Shown: positions 8,554 through 18,672 of the stretch, in pieces
Layout of the letters: every line of letters begins with the position of its first letter
Numbering within the stretch: position 1 is the first letter of the stretch
DNA from: an uncultured Marinicella sp.
Lineage (GTDB): Bacteria > Pseudomonadota > Gammaproteobacteria > Xanthomonadales > Marinicellaceae
Direction of reading: 5' to 3'
Length of the DNA stretch: 64,000 nucleotides
Assembly: GCA_947502925.1 (NCBI GenBank)
Contig: CANNBS010000002.1
Coordinates: 275,079 to 339,078, forward strand
Translations under genes and position numbers: made by a program
Notes under the pieces: model-generated
Seen by the model: the letters and a program-made list of their open reading frames with translations, nothing else
The model's database searches: none
What the model was told of the DNA's origin: nothing

Positions 8554-8988
8554 ATGAAAAAAAACATATTGTTTTTATGCACCGGTAATAGTTGCCGTTC
8601 TCAAATGGCTGAAGGCTGGTTAAGACACCTCAAACCAACGCAGTACAATGCCTACTCGGCGGGAATTGAACAACACGGACTTAATGCCAAAGCCGTACAA
8701 GTGATGTCAGAAGTTGATATTGATATCAGCAAATATTATTCAAAAAGCTTAGACGAATTGTCTGACATCAAATTTGATTATGTTATTACGGTTTGTGGTC
8801 ATGCCCATGAAACATGCCCCTATTTTCCGGGTTCGGTTCAAGTTATACACGTTGGCTTTGATGATCCGCCACAACTTGCGGTATTAATGTCCGATGAAGA
8901 CGATATTATTAATTGTTATCGGCGAGTTCGTGATGACATTAAAGATTTTATAACAAACATCGAACAACACCTTGAACAAGGAGAATAA
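8554..8988 (+). CDS. arsC: Arsenate reductase, low-molecular-weight phosphatase type
   Basis: A 144-residue protein that reduces arsenate to arsenite. [13 protein letters not shown] near the N-terminus is the P-loop of the LMW-PTPase fold, with the nucleophile Cys9 and Cys14. The redox pair is Cys81 and Cys88 in [10 protein letters not shown]. This layout equals the Cys10/82/89 system of thioredoxin-coupled ArsC from Gram-positive plasmids, so thioredoxin rather than glutaredoxin is the likely partner. Its ATG follows the arsR stop directly. The product arsenite would be expelled by the Acr3 carrier encoded next. Confidence 0.93.
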   Translation: MKKNILFLCTGNSCRSQMAEGWLRHLKPTQYNAYSAGIEQHGLNAKAVQVMSEVDIDISKYYSKSLDELSDIKFDYVITVCGHAHETCPYFPGSVQVIHVGFDDPPQLAVLMSDEDDIINCYRRVRDDIKDFITNIEQHLEQGE

Positions 8989-8989
8989 C

Positions 8990-9994
8990 ATGGGGCTATT
9001 TGAACGCTATTTATCACTGTGGGTGGCCATTTGTATTACTGTCGGGGTCACGTTGGGTTATTATTTTCCCGCTATTTTCACCACAGTTTCCGCTTTTGAA
9101 TATGCCCATGTCAATTTAGTGATTGCAGTACTGATTTGGGTCATGATCTACCCCATGATGGTTCAGGTGGATTTTGCAGCCATTAGACACAGTGGCAATA
9201 ATCCCAAGGGATTGTTGTTGACACTTTTCATAAACTGGTTGATTAAACCGTTTAGCATGGCGGCATTGGGTTATTTGTTTTTCAAAATATTTTTTGCCGG
9301 CTGGGTTGACCCCGCTGATGCCACAGAATACATCGCCGGGATGATTCTATTGGGTGTGGCCCCATGTACTGCGATGGTCTTTGTCTGGAGCCAGTTAACA
9401 AAAGGCAACCCAAATTTCACACTGGTACAGGTATCAATCAATGACATTATCATGATTTTCGCCTTTGCACCGATTGCGGCTTTGTTGTTGGAAGTAACTG
9501 ACATACATATACCCTGGCAAACACTAACCGTGTCCGTGGTGTTATATGTCTTACTACCGATGCTGGCCGGTTGGCTTACAAGAAAACTTTTAAATAATCG
9601 AGTTGACCATTTATTAGCCAAGCTAAAACCCTGGTCAATGATTGGCTTATTGGCTACGGTTGTTCTGTTGTTCGGTTTTCAGGCGGATAAAATTATCAAT
9701 CAGCCGCTGGCCATTGTTTTAATCGCCATACCGTTACTTATTCAAACTTACGGGATCTTTTTTATTGCCTATTTTATCGCAAAGCGTATGCGATTAAGTT
9801 ATGACATTGCTGCGCCGGCATGTTTAATTGGGACATCTAATTTTTTCGAGTTGGCGGTGGCGGTGGCCATATCCCTGTTTGGGCTTAATTCCGGTGCTGC
9901 CTTAGCAACGGTTGTCGGTGTGCTTGTTGAAGTACCGGTGATGCTCTCTTTAGTGGCTTTTGCAAACCGAACACAACATTGGTTCAGAACATGA
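8990..9994 (+). CDS. arsB: Arsenite efflux carrier, ACR3 family
   Basis: A 334-residue integral membrane protein with about ten helices. [13 protein letters not shown] contains the conserved Cys126 of ACR3 carriers, which is essential for arsenite transport, and a second family signature ([14 protein letters not shown]) is present near the C-terminus. It is therefore an ACR3 (BASS fold) carrier rather than the unrelated ArsB family; databases use both acr3 and arsB as symbols. The open frame extends to 8972, but ATG 8990 has AAGGAG 7 bases upstream and gives the usual N-terminus [12 protein letters not shown]. Its stop overlaps the arsH start by 4 bp. Confidence 0.93.
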   Translation: MGLFERYLSLWVAICITVGVTLGYYFPAIFTTVSAFEYAHVNLVIAVLIWVMIYPMMVQVDFAAIRHSGNNPKGLLLTLFINWLIKPFSMAALGYLFFKIFFAGWVDPADATEYIAGMILLGVAPCTAMVFVWSQLTKGNPNFTLVQVSINDIIMIFAFAPIAALLLEVTDIHIPWQTLTVSVVLYVLLPMLAGWLTRKLLNNRVDHLLAKLKPWSMIGLLATVVLLFGFQADKIINQPLAIVLIAIPLLIQTYGIFFIAYFIAKRMRLSYDIAAPACLIGTSNFFELAVAVAISLFGLNSGAALATVVGVLVEVPVMLSLVAFANRTQHWFRT

Positions 9995-10713
9995 CAAATC
10001 AAAATGACCCCTTACCTCACATTAATACAGAAACCTTTAAACCCAGCAATCCAGATGAGTTAAGAGCGGATACTGTCAGCACACATCCGGCTAAAATTTT
10101 ATTGCTGTACGGATCAATTCGTGAACGTTCTTTTAGCCGTTTGGCCATCGAAGAAGCCCAACGTATTCTGAGCAAACTGGGCGCTGAAACCCGTGTATTT
10201 AATCCCGTTGGACTGCCTCAGCCGGATAGTCTCGAAACAGACCACCCGAAAGTCAGGGAGCTCCATGAACTTGTGCAGTGGTGTGAGGGCATGGTTTGGT
10301 GTTCACCGGAACGACATGGCAGTATGACCGCTGTTATGAAAAGCCAAATTGACTGGATTCCCTTGACCTTAGGTGCGGTTAGACCGACTCAGGGAAAAAC
10401 TCTGGCTGTGATGCAGGTGAGCGGTGGTTCACAGTCATTTAATACGGTCAATCAATTGCGTATTTTAGGCCGTTGGATGCGTTTAATAACAATACCCAAT
10501 CAATCCTCAGTGCCGAAAGCCTGGCAACAATTCGATGATAATAACCGCATGAAACCATCCGCTTTATTCGACCGCATTGTTGACGTCATGGAAGAATTGC
10601 TTAAATTCACCTTATTAACCCGAGATATCAAAGATCATTTAGTGGATCGTTATTCGGAACGCACAGAATCTTTAGAACAATTTAAACAACGTGTCGAGGA
10701 CCCGTTAAAATAA
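9991..10713 (+). CDS. arsH: ArsH, NADPH-dependent FMN oxidoreductase of arsenic resistance
   Basis: A 240-residue flavodoxin-like protein. [14 protein letters not shown] near residues 37-50 is the FMN phosphate loop of ArsH, and the region [20 protein letters not shown] is characteristic of the family. ArsH oxidises trivalent organoarsenicals or reduces quinones and metals. Start ATG 9991 overlaps the acr3 stop (ATGA). An alternative start 12 bp upstream is open but lacks an SD. It is the last gene of the arsR-arsC-acr3-arsH operon. No organoarsenical methylase gene (arsM) is nearby. Confidence 0.92.
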   Translation: MTNQNDPLPHINTETFKPSNPDELRADTVSTHPAKILLLYGSIRERSFSRLAIEEAQRILSKLGAETRVFNPVGLPQPDSLETDHPKVRELHELVQWCEGMVWCSPERHGSMTAVMKSQIDWIPLTLGAVRPTQGKTLAVMQVSGGSQSFNTVNQLRILGRWMRLITIPNQSSVPKAWQQFDDNNRMKPSALFDRIVDVMEELLKFTLLTRDIKDHLVDRYSERTESLEQFKQRVEDPLK

Positions 10714-10720
10714 ACGGGTC
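10699..10720 (+). terminator. Hairpin at the end of the ars operon
   Basis: The arms GACCCGTT (10699-10706) and AACGGGTC (10713-10720) pair perfectly around a 6-base loop that carries the arsH stop codon. The T tract afterwards is weak. The hairpin sits in the 28-bp space before the convergent ggt gene, so it may serve as a partial terminator. Confidence 0.5.
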
Positions 10721-10741
10721 ATTTACGTCAAATGGTAAGCA

Positions 10742-12433
10742 TTAATATCCGGCCGCATGACCATCTTTTCGACTTTCAGAAGCCCCCCAATACACACCAT
10801 TTTCGGCTTTCATAATGGCCTGATAACCACCATAAGGACCGTTTGCAAACTGGATTTTATGACCTTTTCGCAACAACCCGCGAATGGTGTCATAGGAAAA
10901 GCCGGTTTCTAAATTTAAGATGCCACCATCAGACATCATTTCATCGGTGGGTTGTGACGAACCGGTGTGATGGATGCGCGGAGCATCACCTGCTGCCTGA
11001 ATATCCATACCAAAATCAATCATATTAACCACAATTTGCGCATGGCCTTGTGGCTGCATGGCGCCACCCATGAGCCCGAAACTCATATAAGGTTTACCTT
11101 CTTTGGTGATAAAAGCCGGAATAATGGTGTGAAAAGGTCGCTTACCGCCTTCAAAAACATTAACGTGACCTTCTTTTAAAGAAAACATTTCACCCCGGTC
11201 TTGTAAGATAAATCCCAATCCGGGTGGGGTCATACCAGAACCCATGCCACGGTAATTACTTTGAATGAGTGACACCATATTACCGTCTTTATCCGCTGTG
11301 GTCAGATAAATGGTATCACCCGCTTCCAGCGCTGGATTACCGGCCGGATAATGTTGAGCGGCCTTTTTTGGATCAATCAGTTTCGCCCTTTTTCCGGCAT
11401 ACTCATGGCTGATTAATTCAGCCACCGGCATCTCGTTAAAATCCGGGTCGGCATAGTATTTGGCTCGGTCTTCAAATGCCAGCTTCTTGGCTTCGGTAAA
11501 TAAATGCACATATTCAGCCGAATCCAATTGCATCGAGCCGACATCAAACTGTGACAAGATGTTCAGTATCTGTAAAGCCGCGATGCCCTGCCCGTTGGGT
11601 GGTAATTCCCAGACATCATAACCGCGGTAATCAGTACTGACCGGTTCCACCCACTCACCGGAATGACCGGCCATGTCTTCATAACTCAGATGGCCACCAT
11701 TGGCTTGCATATAATCCGCGATGGTATGGGCGATTTGACCTTTATAAAAAACATCCCGGCCTTCTTTGGCAATGAGCTTCAAGGTGTTAGCCAGATTTTG
11801 ATTTTTCCAGATTTCGCCTTCTTTCGGCGCTTTACCATCCCGGGTCATTTGCTCACTAAAACCCGGCCATTTTTCTAAGATGGGTACTGATCGGTTCCAG
11901 TAATAGGCAATCAACTGGGTAACCGGAAAACCTTTTTCCGCATAATCAATCGCCGGTTCTAATACCTTATCCATCGACATGTGCCCAAAGCGATCATGTA
12001 GCATAAACCAACCGTCCACTGCGCCGGGAACCGTGACCGGTAAAGGTCCATGACTGGGAATTTTGTCATAATCGTTGTCTTTAAACCATTTTAAGTTTAA
12101 TGATTGCGGCGATCGTCCTGAACCATTTAAACCATAAAGTTTTTGGGTTTTAGCGTCCCAGACAATGGCAAAAAGATCACCGCCCATACCATTTCCTGTA
12201 GGCTCGACTAATCCTAATAAAGCATTCGCGGCAATCGCCGCATCAATGGCATTACCGCCATCGCGCATAACCTGTAAGGCCACTTGCGTCGCCAGTGGCT
12301 GTGAAGTGGCAGCCATGGCTTCTGTCGCCAAAGCCGGTGACCGACTGGCGAAAGAAAAACCTGTGACACGGTCCATCGAAAATCCGACGTTGGTTATTAA
12401 TAAGCAGAAACAGAAGGTGAGTAATTTCAACAT
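10742..12433 (-). CDS. ggt: Gamma-glutamyltranspeptidase
   Basis: A 563-residue Ntn-hydrolase precursor. A signal peptide (about 1-19) directs it to the periplasm. The large subunit shows GGNAIDAAIAA and the GxGxGGDLF region. The autoprocessing site is GDTIYLTTADKDGN near residue 374, where the first Thr would become the catalytic nucleophile of the small subunit. SLMGGA-like and GxGSGM motifs of the small subunit follow. The sequence around the cleavage Thr is GDT rather than the commoner DTTH, which is seen in many divergent Ggt-like proteins, so it may prefer substrates other than glutathione (for example acylase activity). It is a single gene, convergent with arsH and divergent from the diguanylate cyclase gene. 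Confidence 0.87.
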   Translation of the reverse strand: MLKLLTFCFCLLITNVGFSMDRVTGFSFASRSPALATEAMAATSQPLATQVALQVMRDGGNAIDAAIAANALLGLVEPTGNGMGGDLFAIVWDAKTQKLYGLNGSGRSPQSLNLKWFKDNDYDKIPSHGPLPVTVPGAVDGWFMLHDRFGHMSMDKVLEPAIDYAEKGFPVTQLIAYYWNRSVPILEKWPGFSEQMTRDGKAPKEGEIWKNQNLANTLKLIAKEGRDVFYKGQIAHTIADYMQANGGHLSYEDMAGHSGEWVEPVSTDYRGYDVWELPPNGQGIAALQILNILSQFDVGSMQLDSAEYVHLFTEAKKLAFEDRAKYYADPDFNEMPVAELISHEYAGKRAKLIDPKKAAQHYPAGNPALEAGDTIYLTTADKDGNMVSLIQSNYRGMGSGMTPPGLGFILQDRGEMFSLKEGHVNVFEGGKRPFHTIIPAFITKEGKPYMSFGLMGGAMQPQGHAQIVVNMIDFGMDIQAAGDAPRIHHTGSSQPTDEMMSDGGILNLETGFSYDTIRGLLRKGHKIQFANGPYGGYQAIMKAENGVYWGASESRKDGHAAGY

Positions 12434-12463
12434 TTTAGATATAATAATTGATTAAACTTCACA

Positions 12464-12481
12464 CATTGTAAAATGACAATG
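12464..12481. promoter_or_regulatory. Inverted repeat in the ggt / diguanylate cyclase divergent region
   Basis: CATTGT (12464-12469) and ACAATG (12476-12481) form a perfect 6-bp inverted repeat with a 6-bp spacer, about 30 bp upstream of ggt. A second, wider inverted repeat, TAAAGC...GCTTTA (12519-12543), lies nearer the other gene. Either could be a regulator site or chance in AT-rich DNA. Confidence 0.25.
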
Positions 12482-12577
12482 CCTTTCAAGTCATTTGAAA
12501 ACTGTCTTTTTATCGAGATAAAGCCTTTTAAAGTGAAGCTTTAATCAAGATTGATGTCAAATAATTGAAAATTTAAT

Positions 12578-13627
12578 ATGGATCTAAAAGCTAAGTTTCC
12601 ACTTCACAAACGGTTTAACAACCATAAACGCAAAGTGTTAAGTATGCTCCTCATTTTGAGTGGTGTGGCGGTCATTATTTTTGCCACAGTTAATTTTTTT
12701 CGTGAGAAATACATACTGTTTGCGGTTGAATTAGTAGGAGCTGTTATTTCATTTGGACTGTTACATTTTTTAAGGGCTGATACCAGCTTTAAGCGATTCC
12801 AGCACATTGCACTGGCCTATGTGATTATATTTTGTTTGTTTTTACTCTTTGTATTTGCCCAATTAGACGTATATATAACGGCCTATAGTTTTGTCTTATT
12901 GATGCCTTTAATCGCACATTTATTATTGGGATGCCGTCTTGGTTTTATTGTTACAGCTGTTTTTATAATAGCGGCCACAATAATTTTTATCACTCAGTAC
13001 CATGATCATGTGATCATCACAGAAAAATTAGGTTTTTATAACGTGGTCATTGTGACTGTTTTAATTTGGGGACTGGCTTTCAGTTATGAGCGTGCCAATG
13101 AACATGTCAGGGCTGATTTAATTCGCTTAGCCAGTCATGATTTTTTAACCGGTTTATATAATCGAACCATCCTCAATGATATTTTCCAACATAAACTCAA
13201 AAAGTCAGTCAACAGCCAACATTCGTTGAGCATGCTGGTGGCTGATTTAGATTATTTTAAGAAAATAAATGATTTATATGGTCATGAAGCGGGCGACACG
13301 TTTATTAAAAGGTTTGCCGGTATTTTACAAAAACACAGTGGAACGAACAGTGCTTGTTTTCGTGTAGGCGGCGAAGAGTTTTGTGTTATTTTATCAAACA
13401 CCGACAATGACACGTGTTTTAAGATTGCAGAGAACATTCGCAAGGCCACAGAAAAAATCCATTTAAAAACAGATAATAAAAACATTGCCGTAACGGTTAG
13501 TATCGGCATTGCCACTTGTAATGATATGTCCTGCGGTATGTCCGATCTATTAAAAATAGCCGATAAAAATTTATACCGTGCTAAACAACAAGGTCGTAAT
13601 CGAGTGGTCAATTATTTTAACTTTTAG
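12578..13627 (+). CDS. Membrane-bound diguanylate cyclase
   Basis: A 349-residue protein with six predicted membrane helices in the first 175 residues and a GGDEF domain from about 185. The active-site loop is RVGGEEF near residue 264, with the metal-binding ADLDYFKKINDLYGHEAGD upstream, so c-di-GMP synthesis is likely. The inhibitory I-site (RxxD, normally five residues before GGDEF) is absent, so product feedback inhibition is not expected. The membrane part has no named sensor motif that I recognise. The gene lies 15 bp upstream of a secreted metalloprotease gene, so the two are probably co-transcribed. The SD is weak. Confidence 0.87.
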   Translation: MDLKAKFPLHKRFNNHKRKVLSMLLILSGVAVIIFATVNFFREKYILFAVELVGAVISFGLLHFLRADTSFKRFQHIALAYVIIFCLFLLFVFAQLDVYITAYSFVLLMPLIAHLLLGCRLGFIVTAVFIIAATIIFITQYHDHVIITEKLGFYNVVIVTVLIWGLAFSYERANEHVRADLIRLASHDFLTGLYNRTILNDIFQHKLKKSVNSQHSLSMLVADLDYFKKINDLYGHEAGDTFIKRFAGILQKHSGTNSACFRVGGEEFCVILSNTDNDTCFKIAENIRKATEKIHLKTDNKNIAVTVSIGIATCNDMSCGMSDLLKIADKNLYRAKQQGRNRVVNYFNF

Positions 13628-13642
13628 ACAAATACATTTCTT

Positions 13643-16027
13643 ATGAAAAATATAATATTACTGTTAAGTTTACTAATAAACTTCAACGTTTCCGCCAAAA
13701 GCATCGATGATCATATTAAAAACATGGAAGTCCATTCGGGTTTTTTTAATTTTTACTGGGATAACAGTGAAGCGAAAATCTATTTAGAGGTTTCTGACTT
13801 TAATCAGGAGTTTTTATATATCAATTACCTACAAACCGGTGTCGGTTCAAACGACATTGGCCTGGATCGTGGCCAAATTGGCAATAATCGTGTGGTCCAT
13901 TTTGAACGCCATGGTTCAAAGATATTACTGGTTCAGCCTAACCAAACCTATCGCGCCATTAGTGACAATCCACAGGAGCGACAAGCCGTTAAAGATGGTT
14001 TTGCCCGTTCTGTACTGTGGGGCACTGAAGTTGTTGCCGAACAAAACGAGGCTGTATTAATTGATATCACAGGATTTTTACTACAAGACTCACAACACAT
14101 TCAAAGCCGTTTAAAGCAATTAAAAGAAGGCGATTTCTCCATCGATAAAACCCGCTCAGTTATCTATCAGCCGAACACACAAAACTTTCCTGACAACACT
14201 GAATTTGAAGCCATAATCACTTTAACCGGTAAAAATGCCGGTCGTTACCTCAAAAGTGTAACCCCAGATAATAACGCGGTGTCAGTTCGGACGCACCATT
14301 CTTTTGTGCGTTTACCCGAACAGGTCATGCAGCCCAGAGCATACGATCCCCGTTCCGGTGGCATTCCCCTGACTTTTTATGATTATGCGGCACCTCTTGA
14401 TGAAAACATGAAGGTGCAATGGGCAATCCGTCACCGTTTACAAGCCGATGACTCGGGCCAGGTTATTAAACCGATTGTTTATTATCTGGATTCTGGCACA
14501 CCTGAGCCGATTCGATCCGCTTTACTGGAAGGGGCTAGCTGGTGGCAAGAAGCTTTTAAGACCGCCGGTTTTAATAATGCCTTTGAGGTTAAAATGCTGC
14601 CGCCTGATGCCAATCCCCTGGATATCCGGTATAACACCATTCAGTGGGTGCACCGTGCCACCCGCGGCTGGTCTTATGGTTACAGTGTGGTGGACCCACG
14701 CAGTGGTGAAATTCTTAAAGGCCACGTTACCTTAGGTTCTTTACGGGTGCGACAGGATATTCGCATTGCCCAGGCCTTATTATCGCCGTTCAAAAACGGC
14801 CAAACTGACACATCCGTTATTCAAAACATGGCTTTAGCCCGTTTGCGCCAGCTATCCGCCCATGAAGTGGGACATACGTTGGGTTTGATTCATAACTTTC
14901 ATGCCAGCAGTCAAAACCGCAGCTCGGTGATGGATTATCCCCATCCGCTGGTGCAGATTAAAGATGAGGAAATCGATTTAAGTCAGGCTTATGATACCGG
15001 TATCGGTGACTGGGATAAAATCGCCATTAACTACCTGTACCGTGAATTTGATTCAAACCAGGATACTCATCAGGCTTTACAACAAATTATCGATGACGCC
15101 CAACAAACAGGCCATGTCTTGATAGCCGATCGCGATGCCAGAGCCGTCGGTGGCGCCCAACCTCAAGCGCATCTGTGGGACAATGGCAGCGATGCCGTTG
15201 AAGCCCTGAACAAGGTCTTAAAAGTGCGTTCAAAAGCCCTTGAACAGTTTGGTCTGGATACGCTGCCGAAAGGTACTGCTGTAGCAGAATTACAGCGTTT
15301 ATTTGTGCCTTTATATTTATTTCACCGTTATCAGGTCGAAGCGGTGGTTAAATTAATCGCCGGTGTGGATTATCACTACGCCATAAAAGGTCAAAAACCG
15401 TCGGTTAAGTCACAGAGGGTCTCGGCTGATACACAACAACGTGCTTTCAATGCAGTTTTAAAAACCATTGATGTCAACACCCTGGATATTAAAGATGATG
15501 TGGCTGAATTATTGTTACCACGGCCGGCCGGTGATAACCGTGATCGTGAAATATTTAAATCCCGCAGCGGCGTTACCTTTGATACCGCATCAGCGGCTGA
15601 AGCAGCCGCTGATCTGAGCCTGTCCTTACTGTTACATCCCCATCGGATGAATCGACTGAGTGAGCAACATGCACGGCAAAAAGATATTCTGTCCGTGTCC
15701 GATGTATTACAACAATTAGCCAAGGCCACCTGGCAACAAAAACACCGGCAAGACCGAAAACAATGGCTACAAAACAGTATAAACTGGGTCACTTTACAAA
15801 ACCTGTTGCATTTATCCAGGCACAAACAAACCGCACCCCAGGTTAAAGCGCAGGTGGATGCTTTTTTGCATGATTATGCTGAGAAAAAACATCGTAACAA
15901 CATGGCACAACTGATTGCCGATGAAATCAATCGCTACTTTAACGGCCATTGGTCAACGGATAAAAAAGAAACACCTAAACTGCCACCGGGCTCACCCATT
16001 GGAAGCGGTGCAATACATTACGAATAA
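13643..16027 (+). CDS. Secreted zinc-dependent metalloprotease (DUF5117/DUF4953 type)
   Basis: A 794-residue protein with an N-terminal signal peptide (about 1-18). The zinc site is HEVGHTLGLIHNF near residue 406, the extended HExxHxxGxxH motif of metzincin-like peptidases. VMDYPHP follows shortly and may supply the Met-turn. The N-terminal part matches the DUF5117-like region and the C-terminal part a DUF4953-like region of a family common in Bacteroidetes and Gammaproteobacteria. The likely job is breakdown of external or periplasmic peptides; the substrate is unknown. It sits between a diguanylate cyclase gene and mgtE with gaps of 15 and 9 bp, so these three may form one transcript. Confidence 0.85.
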   Translation: MKNIILLLSLLINFNVSAKSIDDHIKNMEVHSGFFNFYWDNSEAKIYLEVSDFNQEFLYINYLQTGVGSNDIGLDRGQIGNNRVVHFERHGSKILLVQPNQTYRAISDNPQERQAVKDGFARSVLWGTEVVAEQNEAVLIDITGFLLQDSQHIQSRLKQLKEGDFSIDKTRSVIYQPNTQNFPDNTEFEAIITLTGKNAGRYLKSVTPDNNAVSVRTHHSFVRLPEQVMQPRAYDPRSGGIPLTFYDYAAPLDENMKVQWAIRHRLQADDSGQVIKPIVYYLDSGTPEPIRSALLEGASWWQEAFKTAGFNNAFEVKMLPPDANPLDIRYNTIQWVHRATRGWSYGYSVVDPRSGEILKGHVTLGSLRVRQDIRIAQALLSPFKNGQTDTSVIQNMALARLRQLSAHEVGHTLGLIHNFHASSQNRSSVMDYPHPLVQIKDEEIDLSQAYDTGIGDWDKIAINYLYREFDSNQDTHQALQQIIDDAQQTGHVLIADRDARAVGGAQPQAHLWDNGSDAVEALNKVLKVRSKALEQFGLDTLPKGTAVAELQRLFVPLYLFHRYQVEAVVKLIAGVDYHYAIKGQKPSVKSQRVSADTQQRAFNAVLKTIDVNTLDIKDDVAELLLPRPAGDNRDREIFKSRSGVTFDTASAAEAAADLSLSLLLHPHRMNRLSEQHARQKDILSVSDVLQQLAKATWQQKHRQDRKQWLQNSINWVTLQNLLHLSRHKQTAPQVKAQVDAFLHDYAEKKHRNNMAQLIADEINRYFNGHWSTDKKETPKLPPGSPIGSGAIHYE

Positions 16028-16036
16028 GAGGTGATC

Positions 16037-17392
16037 ATGCACGTCTATCCAGTCGAGGAACTCAGTCGCCAATTTGAACAACACCTGCAGGCAGGCCGAT
16101 TTTTCACATTAAGACGAACGGCTGATAATTGGCCTGCTCCTGATATTGCGGCTTTAATTGAAACACTGGCCGATGAACAAGCGGTGGTGTTATTTCGTTT
16201 ATTAAGACGCGCCAAAGCCGCACATGTGTTTGAACTGTTATCGTTGAAACAGCAACAGGCGCTCATTCAGGCCCTGGCGGGGAAACGTAAACGACTCGCT
16301 GACCTGCTCAATCGATTGTCACCGGATGACCGTACTGCATTTTTTGGTGAATTACCCGGTGAAATTACCCAAAAATTACTCAATATGCTCAATGAAAAAG
16401 AGCAAAATGCCGCGGTGCGTTTATTGGGCTACCCGGAAGAAAGTATCGGTCGTTTAATGACCACGGATTATGTGGCGGTTAAAAATCACTGGACCGTCGA
16501 TCAGTCACTTACACATATTCGTAAACATGGCATCGACTCTGAAACCATTAATGTCATTTATGTGGTTAATGAAGACTTTAAACTCATTGATGATTTAAGG
16601 ATAAGGGATTTTATTCTGGCTGAGCCACAAACTGAAATTCAACAACTAATGGACAACCGCTTTGAATCTTTACAGGCTGATGCCGATCAGGAAACCGCCA
16701 TCCAAACCTTTAAGAAATATGATCGCATCGCCCTGCCCGTTACGGACAGTGAAGGTATTTTAATCGGCATTGTGACCGTTGATGACGTTCTGGATGTGGC
16801 CGAAGAAGAAGCCACCGAGGATTTTCATAAATTTGGTTCTTTACAAGATCGCGTGCTTGAGCCCTTACAGGCCAGTGTCGGGTTTTTATACCGAAAACGC
16901 ATTGTTTGGTTGCTGGCATTAGTGGCAGTTAATGTCATTTCAGGCGCGGCCATTGCCAGCTTTGAAGACACCATCCAGGCGATGGTTGCTTTGGTATTTT
17001 TCCTACCGTTATTAATTGACTCCGGCGGTAATGCCGGCAGTCAGTCTGCCACCATTATGGTGCGTGCCCTGGCCACCGGCGAAGCTTATATGAAGGACTG
17101 GTTAAAGCTGTTATTTAAAGAGTGCCAGGTGGCCTTGTTATTAGGCATTACAATGGCCGCAGGCGTGGCATTTATTGCCGGATTCAGAGCACCCGATATC
17201 ATTCCGGTGGTGGCCATCACCATGGTATGTATTGTTCTGGTGGGCAGTGTGGTGGGTTTATCTTTACCCTTTTTATTCACCCGACTTGGTATGGATCCTG
17301 CAGCAGCCAGTACCCCCTTGATTACTTCCATAGCAGATATCTCGGGGGTACTGATTTATTTTTCTCTCGCTAACTGGTACCTGGGGCTATAA
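16037..17392 (+). CDS. mgtE: Magnesium transporter MgtE
   Basis: A 451-residue channel. The N-terminal Mg-sensing helical domain (about 15-130) is followed by a pair of CBS domains (about 135-255) and five membrane helices (about 285-450). The pore region shows LPLLIDSGGNAGSQSATIMVRALA, with the family GGNxGxQ motif. The open frame starts at GTG 16031. ATG 16037 is preferred because AAGAGGTG precedes it at the right distance. In known MgtE proteins the cytosolic domains close the pore when Mg2+ is plentiful. Confidence 0.93.
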   Translation: MHVYPVEELSRQFEQHLQAGRFFTLRRTADNWPAPDIAALIETLADEQAVVLFRLLRRAKAAHVFELLSLKQQQALIQALAGKRKRLADLLNRLSPDDRTAFFGELPGEITQKLLNMLNEKEQNAAVRLLGYPEESIGRLMTTDYVAVKNHWTVDQSLTHIRKHGIDSETINVIYVVNEDFKLIDDLRIRDFILAEPQTEIQQLMDNRFESLQADADQETAIQTFKKYDRIALPVTDSEGILIGIVTVDDVLDVAEEEATEDFHKFGSLQDRVLEPLQASVGFLYRKRIVWLLALVAVNVISGAAIASFEDTIQAMVALVFFLPLLIDSGGNAGSQSATIMVRALATGEAYMKDWLKLLFKECQVALLLGITMAAGVAFIAGFRAPDIIPVVAITMVCIVLVGSVVGLSLPFLFTRLGMDPAAASTPLITSIADISGVLIYFSLANWYLGL

Positions 17393-17412
17393 AGTCCTTG
17401 ACTCTTTTATAC

Positions 17413-18666
17413 TTACCAATTAACCGGATCACGGTGTACCGGTAACGTCATACAACGACAGCCGCCACCACCGCGGGATAATTCTGAACCGTCCATCGCA
17501 ACAGCGGCTTTTCCTGCCGGCATGGATTTCTTGTCATTAATAATATCCAGCGCATCAATAATTTCAAAACCGGCCTGGTTTAAAGCGTCCAAAGTGGCTT
17601 TATTATGCTGATAGCCAATCACATGACCTGGTGCAAAGGTGAAAAAGTTGGCACCGCTGGTCCATTGTTCCCGTTCCTGGGTAAATTCATCATCGCCACC
17701 GCAATTGACAAAATTAAGCTCAAGACCAAAATTTCTTAAGGCTTTCGGCAGACCGGAATATTCCTTAATATGCTTAATGCGCCCACGCTCACAGTGCATG
17801 TGAAACGCCCGGCATTTATTGGGCCCGGTAATCAGTGGCGCAAAGTTCATCACCGTGTCCACATCCAGCATGGTGAAAATCATGTCTAAATGAATGGTGG
17901 CACGGATTTTAGGCAATTCCACGACCACGATATCTAATTTATCTTTGTTTTTAGATAAGCGCTCAGCTAATCGGTCAATGCCATTGGCGGAAGTGCGTTC
18001 AGAAAAGCCAATCACCAGTAAATCATCGCGAATCACCAGTAAGTCACCACCTTCAATGGTGACATCATTGTTGTCCTTGCGGGTGCCGTCAAAATGAAAA
18101 CCATGGCTGTCTAATTTAGGGTGCTCATCAAAAATATGTTTCAATAAAATCGCCTCTGTTAAACGAACCCGATGGGCCATGGAACCAATAATCGCCTTAT
18201 CATAAACACACATCACAGCATCTCGAGTGAAAAACGCGTTGGGTAAGGGTGGAATGGCATGGCGCGATGGACTGAGGAATTTTTCCAGATTGTTTTTCAC
18301 CATCAAGGTGCCCTGAAATAACTGGGCGGCTAACTTTCTAGCGTCTAAACCCATTAAATCATCTACTAAATCCTGCTGATTGTGAAGCTGACAAACACCT
18401 TCCAACAAATCTAATTTAGTGCGTTCATCGGTCAGAACATCGGCCAAAAGAGTTTCAAATTCAAGCACATCCGGACAGACTTTTTTTAACACACCGGATA
18501 ATTGAGCATGCTCTTTTAAGGCCAAATCCAGTGAAATAATGTCATCAAACAACACTTCTTCAGCGGTTTCAGGTGTCATATTTTCCATTTCAGGACCCGG
18601 TTCGTGAATGATGACCGTATTTAGCCGGCCAATCTCAGAATGATTGGATATGGGTGTTTTATTCAT
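17413..18666 (-). CDS. arcA: Arginine deiminase
   Basis: A 417-residue enzyme converting arginine to citrulline and ammonia. Family motifs are HEPGPEMENMTPE near the N-terminus, FTRDAVMC, GGDEF-like GGDDEFTQEREQW, and the terminal SRGGGGCRCMTLPVHRD with the catalytic Cys near residue 403. Its start lies only 6 bp after the paaE stop on the same strand, so it may be read with the paa operon, although its SD is poor. The usual partners (ornithine carbamoyltransferase arcB, carbamate kinase arcC, antiporter arcD) are not next to it. The enzyme call is firm; the physiological link to phenylacetate degradation is unexplained. Confidence 0.92.
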   Translation of the reverse strand: MNKTPISNHSEIGRLNTVIIHEPGPEMENMTPETAEEVLFDDIISLDLALKEHAQLSGVLKKVCPDVLEFETLLADVLTDERTKLDLLEGVCQLHNQQDLVDDLMGLDARKLAAQLFQGTLMVKNNLEKFLSPSRHAIPPLPNAFFTRDAVMCVYDKAIIGSMAHRVRLTEAILLKHIFDEHPKLDSHGFHFDGTRKDNNDVTIEGGDLLVIRDDLLVIGFSERTSANGIDRLAERLSKNKDKLDIVVVELPKIRATIHLDMIFTMLDVDTVMNFAPLITGPNKCRAFHMHCERGRIKHIKEYSGLPKALRNFGLELNFVNCGGDDEFTQEREQWTSGANFFTFAPGHVIGYQHNKATLDALNQAGFEIIDALDIINDKKSMPAGKAAVAMDGSELSRGGGGCRCMTLPVHRDPVNW

Positions 18667-18672
18667 GATTGT

